From: Eremococcus coleocola DSM 15696
Lineage (GTDB): Bacteria > Bacillota > Bacilli > Lactobacillales > Aerococcaceae
Reading direction: 5' to 3'
DNA length: 59,327 nt
Assembly: GCF_000428865.1 (NCBI RefSeq)
Contig: NZ_AUAT01000007.1
Span: 1 to 59,327, forward strand
Under the pieces are notes generated by a model. The model saw nothing but the letters and a program-made list of their open reading frames with translations. It had not been told where the DNA came from and ran no database searches. The translations under genes and the position numbers were made by a program. Within the stretch, counting starts at the first letter, position 1, and every line of letters starts with the position of its first letter. Positions 35,678 to 45,330 of the stretch are shown piece by piece.

Positions 35678-36419
35678 GATGGATGGCCTCCTCAAGTACT
35701 TTTTTGTATTGAACAAATTGGGGCAGGTAACGCATATCTTGCCGGCGTGGCCGGTCCAAGTCAATGGTGACTCGGTCTAATTGTTGACCCTTCGGGGCGG
35801 ACCCGGCCGGGTGGAGGATCATGACTTGATCACTAAGATAGACGGCTTCTTCAATATTATGGGTAATCAAGATAACCGTGGTCTTGAGGTCCTGCCAGAT
35901 ATCTAAAAGCCAGGCTTGCATTTCCATCTGGGTGAAGTAGTCCAGGGCACCAAAGGGTTCATCTAACAAGAGGATGGGCTTGGCCATCATTAAGGTTCGG
36001 ACAAAAGCCACCCGTTGCCGCATGCCACCCGACAGATTTTGGGGCAGGGCTTGGGCTACCTTAGCTAAGCTGGCTTTGTCTAACCAGGCTAAAGCTTGGT
36101 CGCGGTGGACCTTAACTTTAGGATTTAGTTTTTGAGGTAATGGGACATTATCCAAGACCGAAGCCCAGGGTAATAATAAGTCTTTCTGTGGCATATAAGC
36201 CACGTCTTGGGCACCTAAAGGGCGACCTTGAAAGGTTACTTGCCCGGCTTGGGGTGTCAAATCTTTGGTCAAAATTTTGAAGAGGGTGGACTTACCTGAA
36301 CCAGATTTACCAATCAAAGAGATGAAGTGGCCTTCAGGCAGCTGAGCATGGATATCATCTAAAACCGGGGCTTGGCCCGGCCCCTTAAAGGAAAAAGTCA
36401 GGTCTTGAATATCAATCAT
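35667..36419 (-). CDS. thiZ: thiamine-precursor ABC ATPase
   Basis: 250 residues from ATG 36419. Walker A GKSGSGKST, signature LSGGMRQRVAFVRTLM, Walker B LLLLDEPFGALD, switch His in LITHNIEEA: the nitrate/taurine/pyrimidine-type importer ATPase. Its start overlaps the thiD stop by eight bases. Confidence 0.88.
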   Translation of the reverse strand: MIDIQDLTFSFKGPGQAPVLDDIHAQLPEGHFISLIGKSGSGKSTLFKILTKDLTPQAGQVTFQGRPLGAQDVAYMPQKDLLLPWASVLDNVPLPQKLNPKVKVHRDQALAWLDKASLAKVAQALPQNLSGGMRQRVAFVRTLMMAKPILLLDEPFGALDYFTQMEMQAWLLDIWQDLKTTVILITHNIEEAVYLSDQVMILHPAGSAPKGQQLDRVTIDLDRPRRQDMRYLPQFVQYKKVLEEAIHHDL

Positions 36420-37320
36420 GTAGGTCTTCCTCAGGGTTCGTTGCGGACTCGACCAAGTTAGGGTCAAGGTCGCCTAATTGTTTTTGCAGTTCTTCCCAGG
36501 AAGAGGCCCAGGTCACAGGGGCTAGTTCTTGGACCCAGTGGTTGACGGGACCATGCCCGTGTCCGACTGCAATTGGATCAGCAATGGCTGCTTGAATAAA
36601 GGCTTTACCAATGAGGATGGCTTCCTTCAAAGGGGTTCCCTTGGCTAATTCAGCGGCAATACAGGCTGAAAAAGTATCGCCGGTTCCGTGGGTATTGATG
36701 GTATCAATCCGTGGGCTGGCCATCCAGAAACTGGTTCCATCTTCCAAGAGGACATAATCACAAGCAGCCGCGCCGTGGCCGTGTCCCCCTTTAATGATGA
36801 CATTTTTTGGACCTAATTCTTTAAGATCTAGAGCCGCTTTGATCATATCTTGAGCACTTTCTACCGAATAGCCTAGGAAAACCTCGGCTTCAGGCATATT
36901 TGGGGTGAGGACGGTCGCAAGTGGTAGTAAGAAGTCTTTGACGGTTTGAACGGCTTCGGCTTCCAATAGGGCATGGCCACCCTTGGCAATCATAACTGGG
37001 TCGACCACCAGGGGACCGAAGTCGTATTGTTTTAAGTTCTTGGCCACCGTTTCAACCAGACTCGGACTAGCTAACATCCCAGTTTTGGCGGCTCGAACTT
37101 GGTAGTCGGCTGCCATAGAAGCAAACTGGCTGGTTACAAAGTCAATTGGAATCGGGTAAGCTTCTTGGACGCCCAGGGTATTTTGAGCCGTTAGGGCAAC
37201 GATAATTGACATCCCGAAGGCATGGCGGTTTTGAAAGGTTTTGAGGTCGGCTTGGAGGCCGGCGCAACCTCCGGAATCAGAACCAGCGATGGTGACAACT
37301 TGTGGTGTTTCATTGGTCAT
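36412..37320 (-). CDS. thiD: hydroxymethylpyrimidine (phosphate) kinase
   Basis: About 302 residues from ATG 37320, spaced well from AAAGGA. Ribokinase-fold marks are [20 protein letters not shown] at the N-terminus and the late anion-hole motif [20 protein letters not shown]. It phosphorylates HMP twice to HMP-PP. It is some 30 residues longer than most ThiD at the C-terminus. Ends in TGA, which shows TGA is a real stop in this genome. Confidence 0.92.
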   Translation of the reverse strand: MTNETPQVVTIAGSDSGGCAGLQADLKTFQNRHAFGMSIIVALTAQNTLGVQEAYPIPIDFVTSQFASMAADYQVRAAKTGMLASPSLVETVAKNLKQYDFGPLVVDPVMIAKGGHALLEAEAVQTVKDFLLPLATVLTPNMPEAEVFLGYSVESAQDMIKAALDLKELGPKNVIIKGGHGHGAAACDYVLLEDGTSFWMASPRIDTINTHGTGDTFSACIAAELAKGTPLKEAILIGKAFIQAAIADPIAVGHGHGPVNHWVQELAPVTWASSWEELQKQLGDLDPNLVESATNPEEDLHD

Positions 37321-37371
37321 GGGAGACATCCTTTCTTAACTTAAGTGAGGGCAAAAATGAATTTTTAACAA

Positions 37372-38007
37372 TTACAAAACCTGGGTCAGTAGTTGGTTGA
37401 GTTCGGCTACCTTGCCTGCCACATCAGGGGCTTGCATAATTTCTGACACCATGGCGATACCGGCGACGCCGCTGGCGGTCAATTGGGCAAGGTTATGGGA
37501 TTTGATTCCTCCGATAGCCACCACGGGTACGGGTACGGTTCGGGTGATTTCTTTGAGAGTTTCAATCGAAGTGGCTTGGGTTTTAACTTTAGTCTTAGTA
37601 GGAAATATTGCGCCCACGCCTAAATAAGAAGCGCCACCCGCTACGGCAGCTTGGGCTGCGTCTAGGGATTTACTGGAAACCCCGATAATAGCATCCGGAC
37701 CAAGAATTTTGCGGGCTACCTCTACTGGTAGATCTTCGTCCCCTACATGAAGACCGGCGGCCCCTACAGCTTGGCAAATATCCAAGCGGTCATCGATAAT
37801 TAAAGGAATTTGGTATCGGTCAGTAATAGCTTTGACCGCCTGAGCCTTTTGAAATAGGTCCTGGCTAGTGGCCGTTTTTTCTCGTAATTGGACCAGGCTG
37901 ACTCCTGCCTGACAGGCTTGGTCAATTACTTGTAAAAAACCATCTGCGCTGAGACCAGTAGGGTCAGTCACTAAATAGAGACGATAAGGGTTAGATATTT
38001 GTTTCAT
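37372..38007 (-). CDS. thiE: thiamine phosphate synthase
   Basis: 211 residues, TIM barrel. QLREKTATSQD (about 41) and DDRLDICQAVGAAGLHVGDEDLP (split between residues 72 and 95) are ThiE hallmarks, plus GVGAIFPTKTK and VAIGGI. It joins HMP-PP and thiazole phosphate to thiamine phosphate. Overlaps thiM by 17 bases. Confidence 0.95.
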   Translation of the reverse strand: MKQISNPYRLYLVTDPTGLSADGFLQVIDQACQAGVSLVQLREKTATSQDLFQKAQAVKAITDRYQIPLIIDDRLDICQAVGAAGLHVGDEDLPVEVARKILGPDAIIGVSSKSLDAAQAAVAGGASYLGVGAIFPTKTKVKTQATSIETLKEITRTVPVPVVAIGGIKSHNLAQLTASGVAGIAMVSEIMQAPDVAGKVAELNQLLTQVL

Positions 38008-38821
38008 AAATACTTGCTCCTTTCAGGTCATGACACCAATGGTCAGACTGGTAGACGAGGGAGAGATTATTTAATAATTGTTGGCGGAAATTTTCAAGTC
38101 CTTGACTTTGGTCGGCCGCCATTTGACCACAGATATTAAAATAGGACAAGGAGGTCATGGCAGCTTGGGCTACACTTACACTTGGTTGACTGAGGCAAGC
38201 AGCCATCAGAGCACCGACTAAGTCACCAGACCCAACAAAGTTATCCATGGCCGGCACACCATTATCTAAACGATAAGCCCAAGTCGGTCCAATAACTAAG
38301 TCGCTTTGACCAGTTGCCACCAGACAAGGTAAGTCTGCGTCTTGGGCTAGTTGAGTTAAAGCTTGATTAAGCTCTCGCAAGGCTTGGCTTCCAGAATCTG
38401 CGGGATGGCGGTCAATCCCCTTGGCTAAACTAGGTAGGTGACTCAAGTACCGCATTTCAGACAAGTTACCTTTGATAATAGTTGGCTTAAAGGCTAATAA
38501 GTCTTGGACCAAGTCCTGGCGTAATTGACTGGAGGCAATCCCCACGATATCTAGAACCCATGGTGCTTGGCGGTCAGCTAGATCAGCGGCGGCCTGGCGG
38601 ATGCCGGCCTCTTTCGTAGAATTGAGTTGGCCAAGATTAATAAAGCTGGCTTGACATGCGCGGTTGACTTGGACCACTTCCCGGGGGTCATAAGACATAA
38701 TTGGACGCGCTCCTACAAATAAGAGAGCGTTGGCCAAACTTTCAGCTGTAATCTCGTTAGAGATACAGTGGATTAAAGGGCGATTAAGGGGGAAAATATT
38801 ATAGATTTGAACTGGACTCAT
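37991..38821 (-). CDS. thiM: hydroxyethylthiazole kinase
   Basis: 276 residues. PLIHCISNEITAESLANALL, MSYDPREV and LDIVGIASS match ThiM. The late motif reads NFVGSGDLVGALMAAC, with Asp where several ThiM proteins carry Cys in GTGC. The ribokinase superfamily normally uses Asp there, so activity is expected. It phosphorylates the salvaged thiazole. ATG overlaps the thiW TGA. Confidence 0.9.
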   Translation of the reverse strand: MSPVQIYNIFPLNRPLIHCISNEITAESLANALLFVGARPIMSYDPREVVQVNRACQASFINLGQLNSTKEAGIRQAAADLADRQAPWVLDIVGIASSQLRQDLVQDLLAFKPTIIKGNLSEMRYLSHLPSLAKGIDRHPADSGSQALRELNQALTQLAQDADLPCLVATGQSDLVIGPTWAYRLDNGVPAMDNFVGSGDLVGALMAACLSQPSVSVAQAAMTSLSYFNICGQMAADQSQGLENFRQQLLNNLSLVYQSDHWCHDLKGASIYETNI

Positions 38822-39384
38822 GATTGGACTTCCTTTTGGACAGGGTATAGACCTGACTTAGCTGGGGTAACTTTTAAAGTGCCAAAGTTGGCTTGGATTT
38901 GTTTGAAGCGACTGACCTTCAAGAATTTCTTTAAGGCGAAGAAGGCGATGGCTGACCCGATCAAAGTAGCTCCTAAAAAACGAGGGGTATAGACCAGCCA
39001 GAAGAGGTTGGTCTTAACCCCAGTGAACCAGACCATGACGGGGTAGGACAAAAGCGAACCAATAATCCCAGTGCCGAGGATTTCCCCTAGCATGGCGCCA
39101 TAGATGGACTTGTTCAGCGAATGGTAACCCCAGCCGGCTAATAAGGCACCAAAGACCGCCCCGGTTAAGGCTAAGGGTGGAATACCCAAAAGAAGCATCC
39201 GGAGCATACCACAGACGGTCGCCATAATTGTGACATAGAGAGGACCCATCAAAACGGCTCCGATAATATTAATTACTGAAGACATGGGCGCCATTCCTTC
39301 AATCCGGAAGAGGGGAGATAAAACGAAGTCAATGGCAATCATAATTGCAACCACCATGACTTTCTCAGTAGAGACATGTTTCAC
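38818..39384 (-). CDS. thiW: thiazole-specific ECF S component
   Basis: About 188 residues, five or six membrane segments, reading VSTEKVMVVAIMIAIDFVLS and FRIEGMAPMSSVINIIGAVL near the start, the ThiW family pattern. The best start is GTG at 39384, eight bases after AGAAAGG. As an S component it needs the shared EcfAAT module, which is not in this window. First gene of the thiamine operon, right after the riboswitch. Ends in TGA. Confidence 0.85.
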   Translation of the reverse strand: MKHVSTEKVMVVAIMIAIDFVLSPLFRIEGMAPMSSVINIIGAVLMGPLYVTIMATVCGMLRMLLLGIPPLALTGAVFGALLAGWGYHSLNKSIYGAMLGEILGTGIIGSLLSYPVMVWFTGVKTNLFWLVYTPRFLGATLIGSAIAFFALKKFLKVSRFKQIQANFGTLKVTPAKSGLYPVQKEVQS

Positions 39385-39413
39385 GACAAGGACTTCCTTT
39401 CTAAATAAGTAAC

Positions 39414-39441
39414 AAAAAACCGTTCCATTTAAGGAACGGTT
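39414..39441 (-). terminator. riboswitch expression-platform terminator
   Basis: A nine-pair stem (39433-39441 with 39418-39426, AACCGTTCC/GGAACGGTT), six-base loop, T-run on the minus strand. It sits between the TPP aptamer and thiW. Confidence 0.85.
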
Positions 39442-39477
39442 GAGATTAATAATAGGAATGGCCATTAAATAACAAGC

Positions 39478-39555
39478 CTTCTTAGAACATTTTCCTTCGC
39501 CAGCATTATCTGGACAGGTTCCATGGGTATAATCTCAGCAAACGCACCCCAAATG
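39478..39555 (-). ncRNA. TPP riboswitch aptamer
   Basis: Read on the minus strand, GGGGTGCGTTTGCTGAGAT leads to TACCC and GAACCTG, then GATAATGCTGGCGAAGGA. The CTGAGA and the GATAATGCNGGCGNAGG core are the two conserved TPP-binding parts. TPP binding should favour the terminator at 39414-39441 and shut the whole salvage operon. Confidence 0.95.
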
Positions 39556-39624
39556 TTATTACTTAGTTAGAATATCACACTGACGATCAAAATCAAGTGA
39601 AAACCCATTCATTATTTTACAAAA

Positions 39625-39661
39625 ATAGCCTATTCCTATATTGCTTGCAGGAATAGGCTAT
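39625..39661 (-). terminator. terminator of the yebC-peroxidase pair
   Basis: A perfect 13-pair stem (39625-39637 with 39649-39661, ATAGCCTATTCCT) with TTTTT following on the minus strand. Confidence 0.85.
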
Positions 39662-39702
39662 GGCTTAATTGTTATAAATAAAATGATAAGTATCTAAGTC
39701 TC

Positions 39703-40179
39703 TTACTTGGCTAAGTCGGCTTCAATTGCTTCCACCATGGCTTGAGGCGAGGTTTTAGGCGCAAAACGAGTAACCTTGCTCCCATCTTTGGTCACTAAGA
39801 ATTTAGTAAAGTTCCACTTGATACTCTTACCGAGGAGTCCTCCATCTTGGTCCTTTAGCCAAGCAAAAAGTAGATGAGTATCAGAGCCGTTAACCTTGCA
39901 TAGTTTATGTAAAGGGAAGCTGACCCCAAAATTAATTTGGCAGGCTTCAGCTATTTCTTCATTGCTTAAATTTTCTTGTTTAAATTGGTCAGAAGGGAAA
40001 CCGAGCACTACTAAGCCTTGATCCTTGTATGTCTGATAGAGACTTTCCAATTCTTTGAATTGACCCCGGAGGCCACATTGGCTGGCTGTATTCACAACGA
40101 TGATGGTTTTACCAGTTAAGTCTTTGAAGGAATAGGTAGTTCCGTCTGGTCGGGTGAGTGGAATATCTGGCAGGCTCAT
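39703..40179 (-). CDS. glutathione-peroxidase-family thiol peroxidase
   Basis: 158 residues from ATG 40179. The three GPx motifs appear: NTASQCGLRGQFKELESLY with peroxidatic Cys (about 35), GFPSDQF (GFPCNQF in many; Ser replaces Cys here) and WNFTKFLV. It reduces peroxides, probably with thioredoxin. Its ATG is one base after the yebC stop, so the two are co-translated. Confidence 0.9.
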   Translation of the reverse strand: MSLPDIPLTRPDGTTYSFKDLTGKTIIVVNTASQCGLRGQFKELESLYQTYKDQGLVVLGFPSDQFKQENLSNEEIAEACQINFGVSFPLHKLCKVNGSDTHLLFAWLKDQDGGLLGKSIKWNFTKFLVTKDGSKVTRFAPKTSPQAMVEAIEADLAK

Positions 40180-40180
40180 C

Positions 40181-40897
40181 TTAGGCGAGCTCCACATTAT
40201 GATAGACATTTTGCACATCTTCGTCGTCTTCTAAGACATCGACTAATTTCTCAAAGACTTCTTGGTCTTCCGTAGAAAGGGTAATTTCGTTGGTTGCAAT
40301 CATTTCTAATTCAGCGACTTGGAATTTTTCCACGCCCATAGCTTCAAGAGCTTTGCGGATGGCCGCAAAGTCATCGGGTTCACCGTAAACAACGATTTGG
40401 TCTTCTTCATTGAAGACATCGCGGACATCACAATCGGCTTCTAAAAGGGCCATGGTAACTTCGTCCACATCGGTTCCAGAAAACATGAAGACGGCCGTAT
40501 TGACGAATTGGTAAGAAACTGAACCAGGGGCTCCCATGTTGCCGCCGTTTTTCCCAAATAAAGAACGAACATTGCCGGCCGTCCGGTTTACATTATTGGT
40601 TAAGGCATCTACAATCAGCATAGAACCAGACGGACCAAAGCCTTCATAGCGAAGTTCTTGGTAGTCTTCTTCGTCGCCGCCCTTGGCCTTGTCGATCGCC
40701 TTATTAATTACATGGGCGGGCACATTATAAGTTTTAGCCCGATCAATAACGAATTTAAGTTTTTGGTTGGATTCTGGGTCAGGTTCGCCTTGTTTGGCAG
40801 CTGCATAGATTTCAATCCCGAACTTGGCATAAATCTTAGAGAGGTCAGTATCTTTTTTGCCTTTTTTATCTTTAATATTGAACCATTTACGTCCCAT
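40181..40897 (-). CDS. yebC: YebC/TACO1 family protein
   Basis: 238 residues from ATG 40897. [16 protein letters not shown] replaces the more usual MAGHSKWANI start and fits the YeeN/YebC2 branch, followed by [19 protein letters not shown] and the FGKNGGNMG loop. Family members act in the cytosol as transcription regulators or as ribosome-associated factors easing proline-rich stalls. It precedes the peroxidase. Confidence 0.92.
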   Translation of the reverse strand: MGRKWFNIKDKKGKKDTDLSKIYAKFGIEIYAAAKQGEPDPESNQKLKFVIDRAKTYNVPAHVINKAIDKAKGGDEEDYQELRYEGFGPSGSMLIVDALTNNVNRTAGNVRSLFGKNGGNMGAPGSVSYQFVNTAVFMFSGTDVDEVTMALLEADCDVRDVFNEEDQIVVYGEPDDFAAIRKALEAMGVEKFQVAELEMIATNEITLSTEDQEVFEKLVDVLEDDEDVQNVYHNVELA

Positions 40898-41141
40898 AGA
40901 GTCACTTCTTTCTTTTATGTAATCATTGATATTATAGAGAAGATGAGGCATATTTACAAGCCGTTTTCTTTACGGTACTAGCCTTTACAGAATGATAAGT
41001 AAATTTATTTCAAATTTTAAGTATTTTTTCATTAAAATGAGAATACAAAAATTAGCCTAATTCTTATCCGTTTTCATTGAAAAACTTTCTCATTTTCAGA
41101 TCAATGTGACCAATCTCTCATTTATAATGACAAGAAAACGG

Positions 41142-41169
41142 TTGCAAAAATGTTTTTTCTTTTTATAAT
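41142..41169 (+). promoter_or_regulatory. promoter of the surface carboxypeptidase gene
   Basis: TTGCAA (41142-41147), 16-base spacer, TATAAT (41164-41169). The rest of the 40898-41258 gap is AT-rich with no other clear element. Confidence 0.65.
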
Positions 41170-41258
41170 AAAAGTGATATTAGCCAGCTAAAATTTATAA
41201 AAGGGGAGGGGAAAAAGAGTAGCTAGCTAAGAAAAATTAAGAATGGAGGAAAGAATAT

Positions 41259-44200
41259 ATGGCAAATAATTCAAAATCATCGTTAGTTAAACAAGTCTTA
41301 TTAGGGCTTTCTACGACACTAGCCTTATCTTTAGTGACCGGCGTCAGTCCTGCAAGAGCAGAAGAAGGTATTGTGAGCGATCCGGTGGCTGCCTCCGCGA
41401 CAGATATAGCTACAACAACTAGTGTTACTAGCGATACCACTTCAACAGAAGCTACTAATGATCAAGCTACAGATACATCAGCAGACACAGACCAAGTAGC
41501 AGATGATACAGTTGAAGCGGCTGCCGCAGAAGAAGCTGCTGAAACAGAAGAAAGTAAACCGGCGATTGATGAAACAAATATGGCAACAGGGGAAGCAAAA
41601 CCTGAACCGAATGTTGATGCCGCATCGACTGAAGAAACCATCCGTCAAATTGACCATCAAACTGCTGAAGATCCGATTGAAAATCGTAAGGATACAGTCT
41701 ATATGACTGAAAAGACAATCATTACTGAAAAAGCTGAAGTAGGAGATATAGATCCAACTACAATTCAATGGACTTTAAATGGGAAACCTTTGAATGAAAG
41801 TAAAACGTATGTAATGAAAGATGGCGCTTTTACAGGTGATCAATTTATTAATATTGATAATGCCAGTGTAGTTAATGGTCAATTAAACTTTAATATAACG
41901 ATTAATTCCTTATTTGGTCGTGATCTTTCCTTACGGACACCAAACAATATTCGGCGGACTTTCTTAGATTATATGCATGAATATGTCTTAGAAGGCAAAA
42001 CTGCGGATGGTAAAGTCATTCGTAAGGTAATAAATTTACGTCCTTATGAAAAATATATGACTTATGATGAAATGCTAAAAGATATTCAAGATACGACTGA
42101 AAACCATAAAGAAGGTCGTTTAGTAGAAACTGAAATTTATGGTAAGACAGCTCAAGGTCGCGATATGCATTATGGGATTGTTGCTAAAGACCAAGCTTCT
42201 ATTGACAACTACCTTAATGTATTAACACCTGCGATGTTAAAACACCCTGATCAAGTCAAAGCTTTACTTGAATCTGGAAAATTAGATTATAAGGTGCCTG
42301 TTCTAATCAATAATACCCATGCGGATGAACAACCAGGTACTGACATTGTCCGTGACCTCTTTAAACAAATTGCTACCAAAGATGTCATCCACTTTAATAT
42401 GACTCAAGATGGTGTAATTAAAAAAGTCAGCTTAAATGTTTCTGAGTTATTAGATAAGTTTATTTTCTTATTTAACTTCTCTGAAAACCCAGATGGCTCT
42501 GTTGCTAATACCCGTGAGTTAGCTAATGACTTGGATCCTAACCGGGATGCTTCTTATCAAGCCAATCCAGAAACTGTAGCAATCTCTGGTTTAATTAATA
42601 AATGGAATCCAATGGCTTTATATGATTTACATGGTTTTGTCCGTGACTTCTTAATTGAACCTACGACACCACCACATGATCCAAACTTCGAATATGACTT
42701 AGTTTCTGAAACGATGATGGAACATGCTCGTGAAATGGGTAATGCCGGTACTACCAATACCAATTACAACCACTATATTATCCCTAAAGTTTATTATGGC
42801 GATGGCTGGGATGATGCGTTCTCTGGATATACTGGGGTTTATGCTGTTTACCATGGCATCTTAGGTCATACCATTGAAATTCCTGAAACCAACCATGAAT
42901 CCTTTAAGGCTGGTTCTTATGCTGTTCTAGGTGGTATTAACTACATTAAAGATAATCTGGACCGGCTTATGGCAAATCGCTTGACCTTCTACTCAAGAGG
43001 AGTCAATAAAGTGGAAGACCCACGAGCTGAAGAAGAATTAGTCGGACCAGATGGCAAGACAATCGGTCGGATTAAAGGGGACAATCCTAAGTTCTTCCCT
43101 GACTATTATGTAATCCCTATGACACCAAATGGTGTACGTGATACTCAAGCTACCTTTGATATGATTGAATATTTCAAACGTAATGGCGTTGAAGTTAAAG
43201 AATTAAAAGCAGATATGGGACCATATAAAAAAGGTGATCTAGTGATTGACATGGCTCAAGCTAAACGGGGTTATGCTAACCATATCCTTTATAAAGGTTC
43301 TAATGAATCTGCTTGGGCAGCTATGTATGCTGAATTAGTGGTCAACTTCCCAGATATGCGTGGCTTTGATGCCGACCCAATTTTTGCTGATGGTAAATTC
43401 GATGGCTTCTTAGGTCAAGTGACTCATACCAAAGCACCGCGTTCTCAAGTGGGAACCGCTCCTTACTACAAAGTGGCTAATAACTCAGCGACGACAGTTA
43501 AAGCCATTAATGCAGCTATTAAAGCAGGGGCTAAAGTTTACAAGACTAAGGATGGCTATATCGTAGACCGGAAAACCCTAGCTCATCTGCTAGATAATTA
43601 TGCACTTTATGCGCAACCAATTGTAGATGCATATCCATCTGGTCAAACTCTTAAACCCTTGAAGGTCTTTGTGCCTAAGAAATATGAAGCTTGGCAAGGT
43701 CGGGAAACCATCCTTGATTCCCAAATTGTGGCGCGTGATTTAGGCTTCCAAGTCGTTGATTCAATTGATGATGCCGATGTGTTAATTTTACAAAGTGGAC
43801 AATTTGACCCAAGTCTTCTAGGTAAGAAACCAACGATGATTATAGGTGGCGACGCTATGGCACGCCTAGAAGAATTAGGACTACTAAAAGGCTTTGATGC
43901 AGAAATGTTTAAGGATGGTTGGTCTCATGAAGGGTTACTCAAAGCCTTAATTGATAAGAATTCAAACCTAAGCTCAGGCTATAGTCTAAAAGATCTCTTC
44001 TATTCTAATTCAGGTTCTTGGATTGAAGGTGTCCCAGCAGGCTTCAAGAAGATTATTGAAGTGGCAGGCGACGACTTCTTCATTTCTGGTTGGTGGCCAG
44101 GTTACGATGGTCTTTCCGGTAAAGTGATGGCGATTGATGGTACATACAACAATCAACCACTCTTTATCTATGCTGGTAATCCAACTAACCGTCGTCATAC

Positions 44201-44570
44201 TAAGAATTTATTTGGTTGGTTAGCTAATGCAATTTTCCGTGATACAGCAGATGCTCAACTCATTGCTTACACTCCAAATGTTCCTGGTGATGATGATAAA
44301 GATAAAGATCATGACAAACCGAGTGATCCAAGCGTAGTATCAGGTGATAAGAATAAAGACCAAGCAGATGATTCATCAGAAAAACCTAATCAAGATGGTG
44401 CAAAAGAAGACACACAAGTAGTTGAAGTAATTGCTGACCAAGCAAGTCAAACGAGTGCAGCACTTCTTCCTGCAACAGGTGAAGATATGAATGAAAATAT
44501 CTTTATTGCTGGTTTCGCACTTGTCCTAGGTTCAAGTCTTGTTTATTTCAGTCGTAAACAAGAAAACTAA
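41259..44570 (+). CDS. LPxTG-anchored M14 zinc metallocarboxypeptidase
   Basis: 1103 residues. Signal peptide ends near SPARAEE. A Thr/Ala/Asp/Glu-rich stalk runs to about 140. The M14 domain has the HxxE zinc motif NNTHADEQPG (His354, Glu357), NFSENPDGS, a third ligand candidate in YDLHGF (about 455) and a catalytic Glu in GHTIEIPETNHESF (Glu540 or 543). A long region to about 1000 follows, then a charged linker and LLPATGEDMNE, a hydrophobic helix and RKQEN tail for sortase. It should trim C-terminal residues from peptides at the cell surface. Substrate unknown. Single-gene unit with its own promoter. Confidence 0.88.
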   Translation: MANNSKSSLVKQVLLGLSTTLALSLVTGVSPARAEEGIVSDPVAASATDIATTTSVTSDTTSTEATNDQATDTSADTDQVADDTVEAAAAEEAAETEESKPAIDETNMATGEAKPEPNVDAASTEETIRQIDHQTAEDPIENRKDTVYMTEKTIITEKAEVGDIDPTTIQWTLNGKPLNESKTYVMKDGAFTGDQFINIDNASVVNGQLNFNITINSLFGRDLSLRTPNNIRRTFLDYMHEYVLEGKTADGKVIRKVINLRPYEKYMTYDEMLKDIQDTTENHKEGRLVETEIYGKTAQGRDMHYGIVAKDQASIDNYLNVLTPAMLKHPDQVKALLESGKLDYKVPVLINNTHADEQPGTDIVRDLFKQIATKDVIHFNMTQDGVIKKVSLNVSELLDKFIFLFNFSENPDGSVANTRELANDLDPNRDASYQANPETVAISGLINKWNPMALYDLHGFVRDFLIEPTTPPHDPNFEYDLVSETMMEHAREMGNAGTTNTNYNHYIIPKVYYGDGWDDAFSGYTGVYAVYHGILGHTIEIPETNHESFKAGSYAVLGGINYIKDNLDRLMANRLTFYSRGVNKVEDPRAEEELVGPDGKTIGRIKGDNPKFFPDYYVIPMTPNGVRDTQATFDMIEYFKRNGVEVKELKADMGPYKKGDLVIDMAQAKRGYANHILYKGSNESAWAAMYAELVVNFPDMRGFDADPIFADGKFDGFLGQVTHTKAPRSQVGTAPYYKVANNSATTVKAINAAIKAGAKVYKTKDGYIVDRKTLAHLLDNYALYAQPIVDAYPSGQTLKPLKVFVPKKYEAWQGRETILDSQIVARDLGFQVVDSIDDADVLILQSGQFDPSLLGKKPTMIIGGDAMARLEELGLLKGFDAEMFKDGWSHEGLLKALIDKNSNLSSGYSLKDLFYSNSGSWIEGVPAGFKKIIEVAGDDFFISGWWPGYDGLSGKVMAIDGTYNNQPLFIYAGNPTNRRHTKNLFGWLANAIFRDTADAQLIAYTPNVPGDDDKDKDHDKPSDPSVVSGDKNKDQADDSSEKPNQDGAKEDTQVVEVIADQASQTSAALLPATGEDMNENIFIAGFALVLGSSLVYFSRKQEN

Positions 44571-44636
44571 GTTTTCCTTAAGGTCTCCTAAATATATGCC
44601 CGTTTCATCTGGATATATGCCCAGCTGAAACTGTAA

Positions 44637-44690
44637 AAACCACCTTTCCACCAATTCGATTAAGAAAAGGTAGGAGGGTGGTTTGTTTTG
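44637..44690 (+). terminator. terminator of the surface carboxypeptidase gene
   Basis: AAACCACC/GGTGGTTT (44637-44644 with 44677-44684) around a long loop, then TGTTTTG. A smaller GTTTCA/TGAAAC hairpin precedes it. The remainder of 44571-45330 up to the promoter holds no gene I can support; a GGTCCC/GGGACC spaced palindrome lies near 44840-44885. Confidence 0.6.
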
Positions 44691-45193
44691 GCCTCTATGT
44701 TAATGAAGAAGTTCTGTATTTAAAAGAGTGCTTTAAGGAAAAGGGGAAAGGCGTGACAGCCCATGCTTTTCCAGTGTACTAGTATGTCACTTAAATGAAA
44801 CTGGCATCATTATGAACGTGAAAGGCGAGTTATTAACCGGTCCCCCGACAGTCTTATTGAAGCAGGGCCCCAGCTTTAAGGGACCTAAGAACTTCAAAGG
44901 AGCTATTAACAACATTTTTATCTATCATATCATTTATAAAAGATAGACTTTCTTTTAAGCTAATCCAAATATTCCAATTAATAATGTGAGGTGTGCCTTG
45001 CTTCGAGTCTCCTTTATGTATTTTTATATTAAAAATACATAATTTTAATGGTCATCTTTTCTTATTAGGTCTGATTGATTAAATTTCCTAGAAATTAGGG
45101 GGAGTATTTTTATTAATATAAAAATGAATTTAAGTTAATAATATCAAAAATGGCTGATGAAAAAATAGGTGAAAAAAATTAAAAAAATACTAT

Positions 45194-45241
45194 TTGACTT
45201 TTAAAAGAAGATATCCTACAATGGCAGTGAATACGTTTACA
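45194..45241 (+). promoter_or_regulatory. promoter plus cre-like site of the DDAH operon
   Basis: TTGACT (45194-45199), 17-base spacer, TACAAT (45217-45222), then TGAATACGTTTACA at 45228-45241, which differs from the CcpA cre consensus by about one base. A cre at the transcription start suggests repression when glucose is plentiful. Confidence 0.65.
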
Positions 45242-45330
45242 AAGCCAGGAAATAAACATTTATAAGGGAGAGGAGGGTTATAAATCTGCTGGTTTAGTAA
45301 ACGAAATTAAAGCAAAGGAGCTATATTATT

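Noticed and set aside
44700-44780. short ORF reading CFGLYVNEEVLYLKE
   Set aside because: No start codon with a ribosome site and it lies just after a terminator; no family recognised.
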